Made by a program: the position numbers and the translations under genes
Assembly (NCBI GenBank): GCA_951812505.1
Contig: CATOSI010000001.1
Coordinates: 248,001 to 312,000, forward strand
Origin: an uncultured Dehalococcoidia bacterium
Lineage (GTDB): Bacteria; Chloroflexota; Dehalococcoidia; Lucifugimonadales; UBA1123
Length of the DNA stretch: 64,000 bases
Direction: 5' to 3'
Part shown: positions 8,558 through 17,272 of the stretch, one piece after another
Position numbering within the stretch: the first letter of the stretch is position 1
Layout of the letters: the number at the start of each line of letters is the position of its first letter
The notes under the pieces: model-generated
What the model saw: only the letters and a program-made list of their open reading frames with translations
Database searches by the model: none
What the model was told of the DNA's origin: nothing

Positions 8558-9796
8558 ATGACCAGTATGTCAATACCGCCAAAACCGAAAATCCGCCCTG
8601 TTGAACCAATGTGGGTCGAACACCTGGGGCAGCGATTTCTTTACCTGCGCGATCCGATTGCGATGTCCGAATCCACAATAATGCTACCTTCATATCTAGC
8701 GCCCTTGGTCGCCTTCTTGGATGGAACGAGGGATCTAGCGGCGATCCGCGCGGCGCTTACTCTCAGGGTGGGACTCGACCTTACCGAGGACGACCTGCAT
8801 TCGATCATAAGTCAACTCGATCAAGCCCTGATGATCGAGAACGGATCATACCGCAGAGTGCATAGGCGTGCGCTAGACAGCTACAGACGGGGCCAATATA
8901 GACCTCCATCCCACGCCGGAGCCGTCTATCCTGAATCTGCGGCTCAGCTCGAAAGTGCAATTAGTGAATGGTGCGGGCGATTCCAGCCCGACGTTCCCGT
9001 ATCCCGGCCGGCCGGTGATCTTGTCGGTATGCTCTGCCCGCATATTGATTACAGCCGAGGACACGCGACATACGCCAAACTCTGGCAGCAGGCCCAGGAC
9101 GACCTTGGCTCCGTCGAGCTTGTTGTTGTATTGGGTACGGACCATCAGGGAGGTCTGGGTAGAATCACGCCCACGCTTCAGAACTACCACACGCCGCACG
9201 GCACTATTCAAACTGACACGGATACGGCTGGGGAGATTGCGAAAATCTTAGGCAAATCCGCATTCGATGAGGAGCTCCACCACAAATCCGAGCACTCTAT
9301 TGAATTGGCGCTTGTGTGGATGCACCACTTCATGCGTGACATGGATGTGTCCGTTTTACCCCTCCTGTGCGGGTCATTCCACCACTTTATCAACGGTGAT
9401 TCTTCGCCATGGGATGACGAAAGTATGACCGGAACTCTGGAGGTTCTTAGCCGAACCATGAAGAGCCGAAGGACCTTGGTAATTGCCGCCGGAGATCTTG
9501 CCCACGTGGGTCCCGCCTTTGGCGACGCCGAGCCACTGGATGACATTGCCAAAGCAAAACTGAAGGCCGAAGACGACGTGTCCATCGAGGCGATCTGTTC
9601 GGGTAATCCTGGAGAATTTCTGGATATATCGGTTGCAGAGTCGGATGCTAGAAAGATTTGCGGACTCTCGCCCATATACTTGATGCTCAGACTTCTCGAG
9701 GGCGCAACCGGCGTTCATATGGGTTACGATCAGTGTCCCGCCGACCAGAACGGCGGCTCTGTCGTATCCATTGCGGGCGCGCTGTTGTACGCCTGA
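8558..9796 (+). CDS. AmmeMemoRadiSam system protein B (MEMO-like) with N-terminal extension
   Basis: 412 residues. From about residue 117 it matches the MEMO family: PSHAGAVYPES near the start of the domain, PHIDYSRGHATYAKLW, VVLGTDHQGG, SEHSIELALVWMHHF and AGDLAHVGP. These His/Asp residues correspond to the metal site of dioxygenase-like MEMO proteins. The first ~115 residues are an extra domain rich in hydrophobic helices (LAPLVAFLDGTRDLAAIRAAL), resembling a small helical PqqD- or winged-helix-like unit. The usual partners (protein A and the radical SAM protein) are not beside it. The cofE gene follows 22 bases later. The biochemical role of the family is unsettled. Confidence 0.87.
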   Translation: MTSMSIPPKPKIRPVEPMWVEHLGQRFLYLRDPIAMSESTIMLPSYLAPLVAFLDGTRDLAAIRAALTLRVGLDLTEDDLHSIISQLDQALMIENGSYRRVHRRALDSYRRGQYRPPSHAGAVYPESAAQLESAISEWCGRFQPDVPVSRPAGDLVGMLCPHIDYSRGHATYAKLWQQAQDDLGSVELVVVLGTDHQGGLGRITPTLQNYHTPHGTIQTDTDTAGEIAKILGKSAFDEELHHKSEHSIELALVWMHHFMRDMDVSVLPLLCGSFHHFINGDSSPWDDESMTGTLEVLSRTMKSRRTLVIAAGDLAHVGPAFGDAEPLDDIAKAKLKAEDDVSIEAICSGNPGEFLDISVAESDARKICGLSPIYLMLRLLEGATGVHMGYDQCPADQNGGSVVSIAGALLYA

Positions 9797-9818
9797 ATCT
9801 TCGGGAGCATTGCTAGTC

Positions 9819-10598
9819 ATGCCTGACAATGAAACCCAAGGGCACTCGGTCACGATATTCGGAATTACCGGTATCCCTGAAGTGCAGCCTGGAGACCAGC
9901 TCGGCCTTCTGATTGCGTCTGCGGCCAGTGGGCAGGGCAGTCCGCTGATTCAGGGCGACATCCTCGTTGTAACGCAGAAGATCATTTCCAAGGCCGAGGG
10001 CAGGCTTGTGAATCTTTCATTGATTTCACCGTCCGACTTCGCTATTGAATTCGCCCGACACACGGGGCGCGATCCCAGGTTGGTTGAGCTTGTTCTGAGA
10101 GAGAGCAAGTCAATTGTACGCATGGATCCTGACCGAGGCGTGATCATATCCGAGACTCATCATGGATTTGTGTGCGCAAACGCTGGCATTGACCAGTCGA
10201 ACGTGCCAGGAGAAGATGTCGTCTGTCTGCTTCCTGAAGACTCAGATGCGTCGGCTCGAAGGATTAGTGACGAGATACAAGAATCGGTGGGTCTTTCACT
10301 TCCTGTCATCGTGTCGGATACCTTCGGACGGGCATGGCGAGAGGGGCACGTCAATTTTGCAATCGGCGTATCGGGAATGGACCCAATGACCGACTATCGA
10401 GGTACGCGCGACGCCCAGGGACGGGAGATGCACGTTACAACTATCGCAGTCGCCGACGAACTGGCCGCAGCCGCGGAACTCGTTCAGTTCAAGGCAATTG
10501 GAGTCCCGGTGTCGGTAGTGCGCGGCTACCCATTCATGACAGCGGATCCTGGATATACGCCCCTCATACGCGAGCGGGATCGCGATATGTTCAGATAG
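9819..10598 (+). CDS. cofE: Coenzyme F420-0:L-glutamate ligase
   Basis: 259 residues. CofE/FbiB-N adds gamma-linked glutamates to F420-0 using GTP. Motifs: GDILVVTQKIISKAEGR, IVRMDPDRGVIISETHHGFVCANAGID, VSDTFGRAWREGHVNFAIGVSGM and DPMTDYRGTRDAQGR, all strongly conserved in the family. The start is the ATG at 9819. An earlier in-frame codon at 9771 would overlap the MEMO-like gene. A separate F420 cluster (cofD, cofC and an F420-type oxidoreductase) lies at 38-41 kb, so the pathway is split across the window. Confidence 0.94.
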   Translation: MPDNETQGHSVTIFGITGIPEVQPGDQLGLLIASAASGQGSPLIQGDILVVTQKIISKAEGRLVNLSLISPSDFAIEFARHTGRDPRLVELVLRESKSIVRMDPDRGVIISETHHGFVCANAGIDQSNVPGEDVVCLLPEDSDASARRISDEIQESVGLSLPVIVSDTFGRAWREGHVNFAIGVSGMDPMTDYRGTRDAQGREMHVTTIAVADELAAAAELVQFKAIGVPVSVVRGYPFMTADPGYTPLIRERDRDMFR

Positions 10599-10613
10599 AA
10601 CGGTCGCTTGGCG

Positions 10614-11303
10614 CTAGAAGCTTAATACGCCCGGGATGTGGACTGCCGGGTCCAGAGCTTCCATCCCTTTCTTTGTGTCGGAGGCGATCTTCGCCTTGTC
10701 CGAAACGTTCAGCCTGCGTTTGAATAACCAGTAAGTGAATTCCTTTAGTTCGGTCAGCGTTGTTATATTGCGATACGGACGATTCATGTGATCCCAGTAG
10801 GCGATTAGCAGGTCATCCCGCGTCGAGTTGTAGATCCGCTGGAACGCTTCGTTAGTGTGGTCAGTCGCGTACTGCCTGCCGCTGGCATAGAAACGCTTTT
10901 CTATCTCCGCCTCAACAACCTGTTGCAGCGCTGCTTCAACTTCCACTCCGTAGAAATAATTCAGGTACGCGCTATTCTTGTCCACACCCAGAACTTCTTT
11001 GAAGTCGCTCTCGTCCACGCGCGGAGGAAAACGTCCGGTAAAGAGGAAGTCTTCCAGTTCACCTTCGGGAATGAGGTCTCGAGCTTCCGCGCACAGCCGG
11101 TGTGCGAGAGTGAGCCAGTCGAACGCCTCGGATGCGATTAGATAGACCAGCCTGGTACCTTCGTAAATTTCCTCGGGAGTTGTCCAAAGCGCGATTGCGC
11201 CCATAAGTGCGTCCGGCCAGTCGGCGCCGTTAATCAATTCCCGCCTGAGGTGCGCGACCGCCTGAGAGTCCGTTGTTTCACGAATGGATTTGCACTCATC
11301 CAT
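10614..11303 (-). CDS. Uncharacterised protein
   Basis: About 229 residues from the ATG at 11303; the frame is open to a TTG at 11351. It is soluble, helix-rich and acidic, with no membrane segment and no motif that I recognise. A central stretch reads FKEVLGVDKNSAYLNYFYGVEVEAAL and the C-terminal part contains FTYWLFKRRLNVSDKAK. Codon use looks like that of its neighbours. It is convergent with cofE (16 bases apart) and divergent from a hydrolase operon, so neighbours do not point to a role. Confidence 0.6.
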   Translation of the reverse strand: MDECKSIRETTDSQAVAHLRRELINGADWPDALMGAIALWTTPEEIYEGTRLVYLIASEAFDWLTLAHRLCAEARDLIPEGELEDFLFTGRFPPRVDESDFKEVLGVDKNSAYLNYFYGVEVEAALQQVVEAEIEKRFYASGRQYATDHTNEAFQRIYNSTRDDLLIAYWDHMNRPYRNITTLTELKEFTYWLFKRRLNVSDKAKIASDTKKGMEALDPAVHIPGVLSF

Positions 11304-11432
11304 GCACAGATAATGCCTCAAATCGTGTAATTTGTCCAGTTTCTCCCACAATTCGATGAGGATACTGACTATGTGCAGCCAAAATATGTAAACTGACTGC
11401 TGACCGAGATTTCCAGTACTCAGGAGATTAAT

Positions 11433-12386
11433 ATGCCCGATCCCAGACTATTCACTCCCGAAGCGATAGACGCCGAGACCTCTGAATTCAACAGCCAGCT
11501 TGAGGCTCTTCTGGCCGAGGCGCCGGCCACTGACACCGTCCCTCCCGAGCAGACCCGAAGAGCCAGGGAGGAAGGAACCTCCATGTCCGGTCCGGTGGTG
11601 CTGTCCGACATGGCTCAGGAGGGCGAGATCGAAGGCCCTGGTGGTCCAATCACGCTGCGAATGTTCGTTCCCGAAACCCCTCAGGGCATCTATCTGCACA
11701 TCCATGGCGGCGGCTGGGTGCTCGGACGCGCCCACCTACAGGACCCGCGCAACGAGGAGATTGCCCACACCTGCTCCGCTGTAGTTATCAGCGTTGACTA
11801 TCGGCTCGCTCCCGAACATCCATATCCCGCCGCCCTCGACGATTGTGAAGTCGCGGCGCTCTGGGTTGTGCGGAATGCCATGTCCGAGTTCGGCGTGGAT
11901 AAGCTGGCAATCGGCGGCGAATCCGCGGGAGGACACCTCGCCGCTACCACGCTCCTCAGAATGAGAGACAAGCACGACTTCACCGGATTTTCGGGTGCAA
12001 ACCTGGTCTATGGCGTTTACGACCTCAGCATGACTCCCTCTCAGCGGAACTGGGGCGATCGCCTCCTCGTCCTCAACACCCCGATAATGGACTGGTTCTA
12101 CGATCACTTCGTACCGGCCAAACTCAGGCGCGACCCCGACGTGTCTCCCCTTTACGCCGACCTTTCCGACATGCCTCCCGCGCTTTTCACAATCGGGACT
12201 CTCGATCCGCTGCTTGACGATACACTGTTCATGCACACCCGCTGGGCGGCCGCGGGGAATGAGGCGGAGCTCGCCGTCTATCCAGGCGGTCCTCACGGTT
12301 TCGACGGTCATCCGACTCAGCTGGCGCAGTCCGCCCGCCAGAGGATGAACGACGCCATTACTACCTACCTTACCTCTGCGAACTAA
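11433..12386 (+). CDS. Alpha/beta hydrolase, hormone-sensitive-lipase family
   Basis: 317 residues. It carries the oxyanion motif HIHGGGWVLG and the nucleophile elbow GGESAGGHLAA, in which Ser replaces the usual GDSAG context. The acid is in IGTLDPLLDD and the His in YPGGPHGFDGH. This layout marks carboxylesterases of the HSL (family IV) group, which act on short-chain or aromatic esters. AGGAG precedes the ATG at six bases. It is the first of three same-strand genes separated by 21 and 31 bases (two hydrolases and a CitE-like lyase), suggesting one catabolic operon. Confidence 0.9.
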   Translation: MPDPRLFTPEAIDAETSEFNSQLEALLAEAPATDTVPPEQTRRAREEGTSMSGPVVLSDMAQEGEIEGPGGPITLRMFVPETPQGIYLHIHGGGWVLGRAHLQDPRNEEIAHTCSAVVISVDYRLAPEHPYPAALDDCEVAALWVVRNAMSEFGVDKLAIGGESAGGHLAATTLLRMRDKHDFTGFSGANLVYGVYDLSMTPSQRNWGDRLLVLNTPIMDWFYDHFVPAKLRRDPDVSPLYADLSDMPPALFTIGTLDPLLDDTLFMHTRWAAAGNEAELAVYPGGPHGFDGHPTQLAQSARQRMNDAITTYLTSAN

Positions 12387-12407
12387 ATTCCGAACACGGA
12401 GATTAAA

Positions 12408-13253
12408 ATGACTTCTACACGACCGGATTCCAAGTACATAACGATCAACAACGTCCGCATCCGCTACTTTGATTGGGGCACTGACGGACTGCCGCCGCTA
12501 GTGTGTCTCCATGGACACACGGGCCAGGCTCGCATTTGGGACGAATTCGCTGAGGCCATGCGCGGCTCGTACCACGTCTATGCTCTCGACCAGCGTGGAC
12601 ACGGTGAATCTGGATATGCGGACGACGGCTACGCTCGCGACCGCTTCGTCGAGGACTTGGCCGCGTTCGTTGACGCGCTCGGACTCCAGAAGTTCACTCT
12701 CGCTGGTCTTTCGATGGGCGGCTGGCACTCCCTGCTGTACACGGCAGACCACCCTGACCGCGTTGAGCGCATCGTTATCGTGGACATCGGCCCCGAACCG
12801 TCCGAAGAAGCCAAGGCGGGGGCCTCCAACCGCCCCTCGACTCCGATGGAGTTCCCTTCACTCGACGACGCTTTCGCCTGGATACGTTCATCGAACCCTT
12901 GGGCATCGGATGAACGCCTGATGCAGGACGCCAGGGACAAGATTAAACAGAATCCGGACGGAAAATGGACATGGAAAGCTGACCCTCGGCTCTTCAACAC
13001 CCCTCTGCCCGACATGAGCGATCCCGGACTTATTTCGCGGTATTGGCGCGCGCTGGAGACCATACCCTGTTCCATCCTGGAAGTGCGGGGCGCCGACAGC
13101 CCACTCGTTTCTGACGAGATCCTCGACCGCATGAAGTCGGTGGCCAATGACCTGACATCAATTGACATTCCCAACGCCGGGCACGTCGTAACCGTTGATA
13201 AGCCTGCCGAATTCGTTGAGGCGACTCGCGCATTTTTCAAGGTGACGGACTAA
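12408..13253 (+). CDS. Alpha/beta hydrolase
   Basis: 281 residues of the classical alpha/beta-hydrolase type. VCLHGHTGQARIWDEFAEAM holds the HG oxyanion motif, GLSMGGWHSL is the nucleophile elbow with its Ser, EVRGADSPLVSDEIL includes the acid, and GHVVTVDKPAEF carries the catalytic His. Homologues include C-C bond hydrolases, esterases and epoxide hydrolases, so the substrate is open. GGAG lies six bases before the ATG. Middle gene of the hydrolase-hydrolase-lyase group. Confidence 0.88.
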   Translation: MTSTRPDSKYITINNVRIRYFDWGTDGLPPLVCLHGHTGQARIWDEFAEAMRGSYHVYALDQRGHGESGYADDGYARDRFVEDLAAFVDALGLQKFTLAGLSMGGWHSLLYTADHPDRVERIVIVDIGPEPSEEAKAGASNRPSTPMEFPSLDDAFAWIRSSNPWASDERLMQDARDKIKQNPDGKWTWKADPRLFNTPLPDMSDPGLISRYWRALETIPCSILEVRGADSPLVSDEILDRMKSVANDLTSIDIPNAGHVVTVDKPAEFVEATRAFFKVTD

Positions 13254-13284
13254 CAGGCAACCAGTAAGAAACAAGGACCAAGAC

Positions 13285-14172
13285 ATGCCGCCAATACTTA
13301 GAAGCCTGCTGTTCGTTCCGGGAAACACTCCGAGAATGCTGGACAGGGCGCTGAATCTCAGACCCGATGCCTTCGTACCGGACATGGAAGATTCGGTGCC
13401 CTGGGACGAAAAGGCAAACGCGCGTGAGGTCACAGCCGCTTATGTGCCCCAGTTGGCAAAGACGGGTGTGAGAGTTATTCCGCGAGTCAACTCGCTCGAG
13501 ACCGGACTGCTCGAGGACGACCTTGCCGCCGTCATTGGGCCTCACATCTACGGCGTCTCCGTGGGCAAGATGGACAATCCAGGAATCCTCGGCGAAGTCG
13601 TCGGAATCATGCAGAGAGTCGAACTGGGAAAGGGACTGCCTATCGGGACGACCAAGCTAGTTCCCTGGATTGAGTCTGCCGAATCAATCGTCAAGCTGCG
13701 CGATATATGCCGTTCTTCGCCCCGGATAGTGGCTATTGCCTTAGGAGCGGAAGACTTCACCAACGACATGGAGATCGAGCGCACCGACAGCGACACTGAG
13801 ATAGCCTATGCCCGTTCCGCCATAGCCATTGCCGCCCGCGCAGCGGGCATTCTTGCCTTAGACACTCCATTCTTCGCCTTCCGAGACCCCGACGCTCTCA
13901 GAGAAAACTCTCAGGCATCCCGCAGCATTGGATTCAGGGGCAGATTCGCCATTCATCCCGCCCAAATTGAAATACTGAACCACGTATTCTCACCCTCAAT
14001 GGAGGAGATCACGCACGCGCGAAGGGTGATTGATGCGTTCGAGGAAGCCGCCTCGATGGGGCGCGGGTCCACTTCGCTCGACGGCAAGGTTGTGGACGTG
14101 CCCGTGGTGAAGCGTGCCCAGGCCCTGCTGGAACAGGCAGCGCAAATGGGTCTGCTTGAATCGGATGATTGA
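13285..14172 (+). CDS. HpcH/HpaI aldolase / citrate-lyase beta-like CoA-ester lyase
   Basis: 295 residues. RSLLFVPGNTPRML and DAFVPDMEDSVPWDEK are typical of CitE/malyl-CoA-lyase-type TIM barrels; the MEDSV acidic residue binds Mg. Later IESAESIV, GAEDFTNDM (second metal ligand) and GFRGRFAIHPAQIEILN (CoA contact region) follow the family order. Such enzymes cleave or form beta-hydroxyacyl-CoA compounds (malyl-, citramalyl-, citryl-CoA). It ends the three-gene operon with two hydrolases, which fits an ester or lactone degradation route that ends in a CoA-ester cleavage; this is inference. Confidence 0.87.
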   Translation: MPPILRSLLFVPGNTPRMLDRALNLRPDAFVPDMEDSVPWDEKANAREVTAAYVPQLAKTGVRVIPRVNSLETGLLEDDLAAVIGPHIYGVSVGKMDNPGILGEVVGIMQRVELGKGLPIGTTKLVPWIESAESIVKLRDICRSSPRIVAIALGAEDFTNDMEIERTDSDTEIAYARSAIAIAARAAGILALDTPFFAFRDPDALRENSQASRSIGFRGRFAIHPAQIEILNHVFSPSMEEITHARRVIDAFEEAASMGRGSTSLDGKVVDVPVVKRAQALLEQAAQMGLLESDD

Positions 14173-14198
14173 GACCGCTCGGATGGAGCGAAAGGAAA

Positions 14199-14651
14199 TC
14201 ACAGACCCCTGTCGGCGGTGTCGAGCATTATTGTAACCGGGCCATCGTTGTGAATCTCCACGTGCATATGCGCCTGAAAGCGTCCCGTCTCAACTCGCAG
14301 TCCGCTCTCCCTGAATTTGGACAGCGCTGCTTCGAACGTCTTTGCAGCGACATTGGGAGGTGCCGCCTCGGTGAATCCCGGCCTGCGACCGCGCCGGGTG
14401 TCGGCGTAGAGTGTGAACTGGCTGATGACCATAAGATGTGCGTCCGTATCCAGCGCGGACAGGTTGAACCGGCCTTCAGAGTCCTCGAAGATTCTCAGAC
14501 TGACCGTCTTGGATACTATGTACTCGATGTGTCGTTCGCCGTCGGCACTGGCGATTCCCACCAAAACTACAAGTCCCGGGCCAATCCGACCCAGGACTTC
14601 TCCATCTACGGAGACTGACGCCTCAGTTACTCGTTGTACAAGCGCGCGCAA
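14199..14651 (-). CDS. dtd: D-aminoacyl-tRNA deacylase
   Basis: 150 residues, normal length. DTD removes D-amino acids (and some glycine) misattached to tRNA. It shows the start MRALVQRVTEASVSVDG, the SQFTLY catalytic motif, RRGRRPGFTEAAPP and the C-terminal HNDGPVTIML, which carries the cross-subunit Gly-Pro motif. The gene follows the FmdB-type zinc ribbon by three bases on the same strand and is likely co-transcribed with it. Confidence 0.95.
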   Translation of the reverse strand: MRALVQRVTEASVSVDGEVLGRIGPGLVVLVGIASADGERHIEYIVSKTVSLRIFEDSEGRFNLSALDTDAHLMVISQFTLYADTRRGRRPGFTEAAPPNVAAKTFEAALSKFRESGLRVETGRFQAHMHVEIHNDGPVTIMLDTADRGL

Positions 14652-14654
14652 TCT

Positions 14655-14972
14655 TTAATCGTTGGAACCTGACTTGGAAGCTGAAGCCGTTTTGGTTTTG
14701 CTGCTCTTGTCAGAAGAAGACTTCTCGGCGGTGGATTCCTTCTTCTCACGCGTCTCCTCTGACTTTTCGGAGGAAACGCCGTTATTCCCGCGACCTTTGC
14801 CGTAGTCATTCACGTACCAGCCGGATCCCTTGAATATGACCGGAGGCGCGTGGATCTTTCTGTTCGAGTCTGCCCCGCACTCCGGACATTCCTGAACGGT
14901 GTCTGCGCTGAAACTCTGCCGCAGCTCGAACTGGTGGCCACAGCCTGTACAACGATAATCATACCTCGGCAA
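14655..14972 (-). CDS. FmdB-type zinc ribbon protein
   Basis: 105 residues. The first ~50 residues are an FmdB/RRNA-like zinc ribbon: YDYRCTGCGHQFELRQSF and then CPECGAD give two CxxC pairs, and the domain ends in FKGSGWYVNDYG. The remaining half is a low-complexity Ser/Lys/Glu tail (about 62-105), probably disordered. Translation starts at TTG with GGGAG eight bases upstream. The biological role of these small regulators is not defined. It is probably expressed together with dtd. Confidence 0.85.
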   Translation of the reverse strand: MPRYDYRCTGCGHQFELRQSFSADTVQECPECGADSNRKIHAPPVIFKGSGWYVNDYGKGRGNNGVSSEKSEETREKKESTAEKSSSDKSSKTKTASASKSGSND

Positions 14973-15145
14973 GTTACTATCTCCCAGTTCACTCTGCTCT
15001 TAGCAGTCCTACCCGACGACTGCCAGCCGCCATTCAAATCTAGCATCGGGATTGGATATGTGTCAAATGTCGGCGTAGCTATGAAGCGCGCGGCTCATGT
15101 ACAATCTGCTGTCGGGATCACATTCGATTCTCTCAGGAGGCGCAC

Positions 15146-16075
15146 ATGGCCAGCTACCAGCACTTCACCCAGACAACCGAGATAGACCGAGAGTGGATCG
15201 AAGATGTCATGTTCCCGCTGTGCGACGCCCTCAGAAACGGCGACGATTCGCTCTCACCGATGAGTGGCAGGGCTCTGTACTGTCTATTCTACGAACCCAG
15301 TTTTCTCACCCGCACATCGTTCGAGCGAGCCTGTGAGCTGCTGGGCGGCAGAGCGTACCACACCGAGGACGCCTCCCAATTCTTTCCGGTACACAACACT
15401 CAATTTGTAGATGACATCATTCAGATACTGGCGAGCCTGAAGATGGACGCCGTCGTCATTCGCACAGGAGATACTCACGTCGCAGAGCTCGCGGCGGAAA
15501 CCAACGTCATGCACGTGATAAACGGTGGCAGCTCCGACGACCATCCCACACAGGCCCTCGCCGACCTCTATACCGTCCAACGTGAGCGGCGCGAGATAGA
15601 CGGTGCCACGGTCGCTATTGTCGGACGCCTGGATCACAGAAACGTAAGCGCGCTGCTCAAGGGGCTTGCCATGTTCGAGGGAGTGAACATTATTCCCGTA
15701 CCCTTTAGCGGCCAGGTGCCCGAGAAGGTCGTGCAGTACTGTGCCGAACGAGGCATGAGTATCGGTTCGGATGCCGATCTGGACGCGGTCTCTGAGGCAG
15801 ATGTTATATATCTCAACGGTCCGCGAACGCTGGCCCATATGCAGCTGCTCGCCTCCAGGGGACAGGGTCGGCTGGTCATAGACGAGCAGTTCATGGACTC
15901 GCTCAAGCCGGACTGCATCGTCATGGACCCTATGCAGCGAAGCGGTGACTTCGTCATCGCTGTCCGAGACGAGCGACTGGCATTCTATCGGCAGGCTGAA
16001 AACGCCTTGTACGCCAGGATGGCCGTACTTCACGAGCTGTTTTCCAATAACAGTGTGAAGTCAGGCGGAAGCTGA
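15146..16075 (+). CDS. Aspartate carbamoyltransferase-like protein with altered active site
   Basis: 309 residues with both ATCase/OTCase domains recognisable. FYEPSFLTRTSFERA (48-62) stands where ATCase has the STRTR carbamoyl-phosphate loop, so only the last Thr-Arg is kept. The 80s-loop KGES is missing (FFPVHNTQFVDD), and DPMQR (261-265) replaces HPLPR. In contrast HPTQALAD (133-140), VVIR (103-106), GRLDHRNVSAL and the C-terminal YRQAENALYARMAVL are well kept. AGGAGG precedes the ATG. It is therefore a family member that probably does not act as a normal ATCase; another carbamoyl substrate or a non-catalytic role are options. No pyrI or other pyr genes adjoin it. Confidence 0.8.
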   Translation: MASYQHFTQTTEIDREWIEDVMFPLCDALRNGDDSLSPMSGRALYCLFYEPSFLTRTSFERACELLGGRAYHTEDASQFFPVHNTQFVDDIIQILASLKMDAVVIRTGDTHVAELAAETNVMHVINGGSSDDHPTQALADLYTVQRERREIDGATVAIVGRLDHRNVSALLKGLAMFEGVNIIPVPFSGQVPEKVVQYCAERGMSIGSDADLDAVSEADVIYLNGPRTLAHMQLLASRGQGRLVIDEQFMDSLKPDCIVMDPMQRSGDFVIAVRDERLAFYRQAENALYARMAVLHELFSNNSVKSGGS

Positions 16076-17272
16076 CGACTTTGCGAGCCTCGCCAGGAAC
16101 GGGAGAACGGACGGCCCCGCGCTCCTGATCAGGTCCAACATTCGGCGGTGCCCGACTGTCTTCAATATGATCGCGCTGTGCCTGTCGAATGAGAAAATCG
16201 GAGACCTGATGAGTTCCTTCTGCAGTTCCTCTGAAAGGAAGACTTCCATCAGGCTTTCCAGGCGGGCATCGGTCAGCGACTCGAATAGCATCCGGGCATA
16301 GTATCCTACTGTCAACTCGGTCCCGAATTCAGCCTTCCACCGTTCTTCATACGTGCCGAGCGTGTCTTCGGAAAACGTGTTGAATGCCAGGGCCTCGGCG
16401 GCTGTCTCTGCCGCAATCTTCCCGGACAGCATCGCATAGTAAATTCCGCCGCCGGTGGTAGGCTTCGCGAATCCTGCCGCGTCGCCAAGAATAAGCGTCC
16501 GTTCGTCGTAGGTCTTGGCCAGGGGCCTGATAGGGATTCCCCAACGTCTTGGCGAGGACTCCATTCCCACCACCTTGCCCTCATTGACTAGTCTGTCGCA
16601 GAGTCGTTCGAGGCAGCCCGAAGACTTCTCTTGCGACATCAGACCCAGAAGTCCGCGCGAGCCGGTTGTGGGCACCAGCCATCCGAATGAACCAGGAGCT
16701 ATGCCGTCCCCGACATACACCTCCGTCTCTGTCACGTTTCGTATGACCACCTCAACTTGCGTCCCTACCAGGCGTGGGCGTCCACTGCCGTTCGTCGGAC
16801 ACGCAGTTTCCGTCAGTGAGGAACCGAAGCCGGAGGCAATGATAAGGATACGACCGCGTAGTATTTCATTGGTCCCACTTCGGTGGGCGGTCACGCTAAT
16901 GTCTTTGGGTGAGCGGAATACATCTCCAACTCGCCACCCCAGTCGGTACTCTGCGCCGTTTCTCGCCGCCGCCGCCGCCATCGAATTGACATAGCCGACG
17001 CGATCTACAACCAAAGCCTGGGTATCTGGTCGTTCGACCCTATACATCTGGCCGCCTGGGGAGTAAATCGCCGCCGTATTCGTCCGACGGTAAATCAGTT
17101 CGGGCGGGACAGGAAACCGATCAGAGCATTCCATACCTATGACGCCGGTGCATAGTTTGTCGCCGATGCGCTCACGATAGTCGAGAACCACCACACTGAA
17201 ACCGAGCTTAGAAAGCTCAAGCGCCGCCGTGTTTCCGGCAGGCCCGGCGCCCACTATCACAGCGTCGTACAC
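16061..17272 (-). CDS. Geranylgeranyl reductase family FAD-dependent oxidoreductase
   Basis: 403 residues. YDAVIVGAGPAGNTAALELSK is the N-terminal FAD dinucleotide fold, followed by KLCTGVIGME as in the GGR family (Cys near the flavin). LILGDAAGFAKPTTGGGIYY is the second FAD motif with the GG loop used for prenyl substrates. Family members reduce isoprenoid chains of lipids, quinones or chlorophyll, or act as halogenase-like monooxygenases. A GTG at 17272 with AGGGGGA just upstream is chosen over a TTG six codons earlier. The 3' end overlaps the end of the ATCase-like gene tail to tail. Confidence 0.87.
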   Translation of the reverse strand: MYDAVIVGAGPAGNTAALELSKLGFSVVVLDYRERIGDKLCTGVIGMECSDRFPVPPELIYRRTNTAAIYSPGGQMYRVERPDTQALVVDRVGYVNSMAAAAARNGAEYRLGWRVGDVFRSPKDISVTAHRSGTNEILRGRILIIASGFGSSLTETACPTNGSGRPRLVGTQVEVVIRNVTETEVYVGDGIAPGSFGWLVPTTGSRGLLGLMSQEKSSGCLERLCDRLVNEGKVVGMESSPRRWGIPIRPLAKTYDERTLILGDAAGFAKPTTGGGIYYAMLSGKIAAETAAEALAFNTFSEDTLGTYEERWKAEFGTELTVGYYARMLFESLTDARLESLMEVFLSEELQKELIRSPIFSFDRHSAIILKTVGHRRMLDLIRSAGPSVLPFLARLAKSSASA

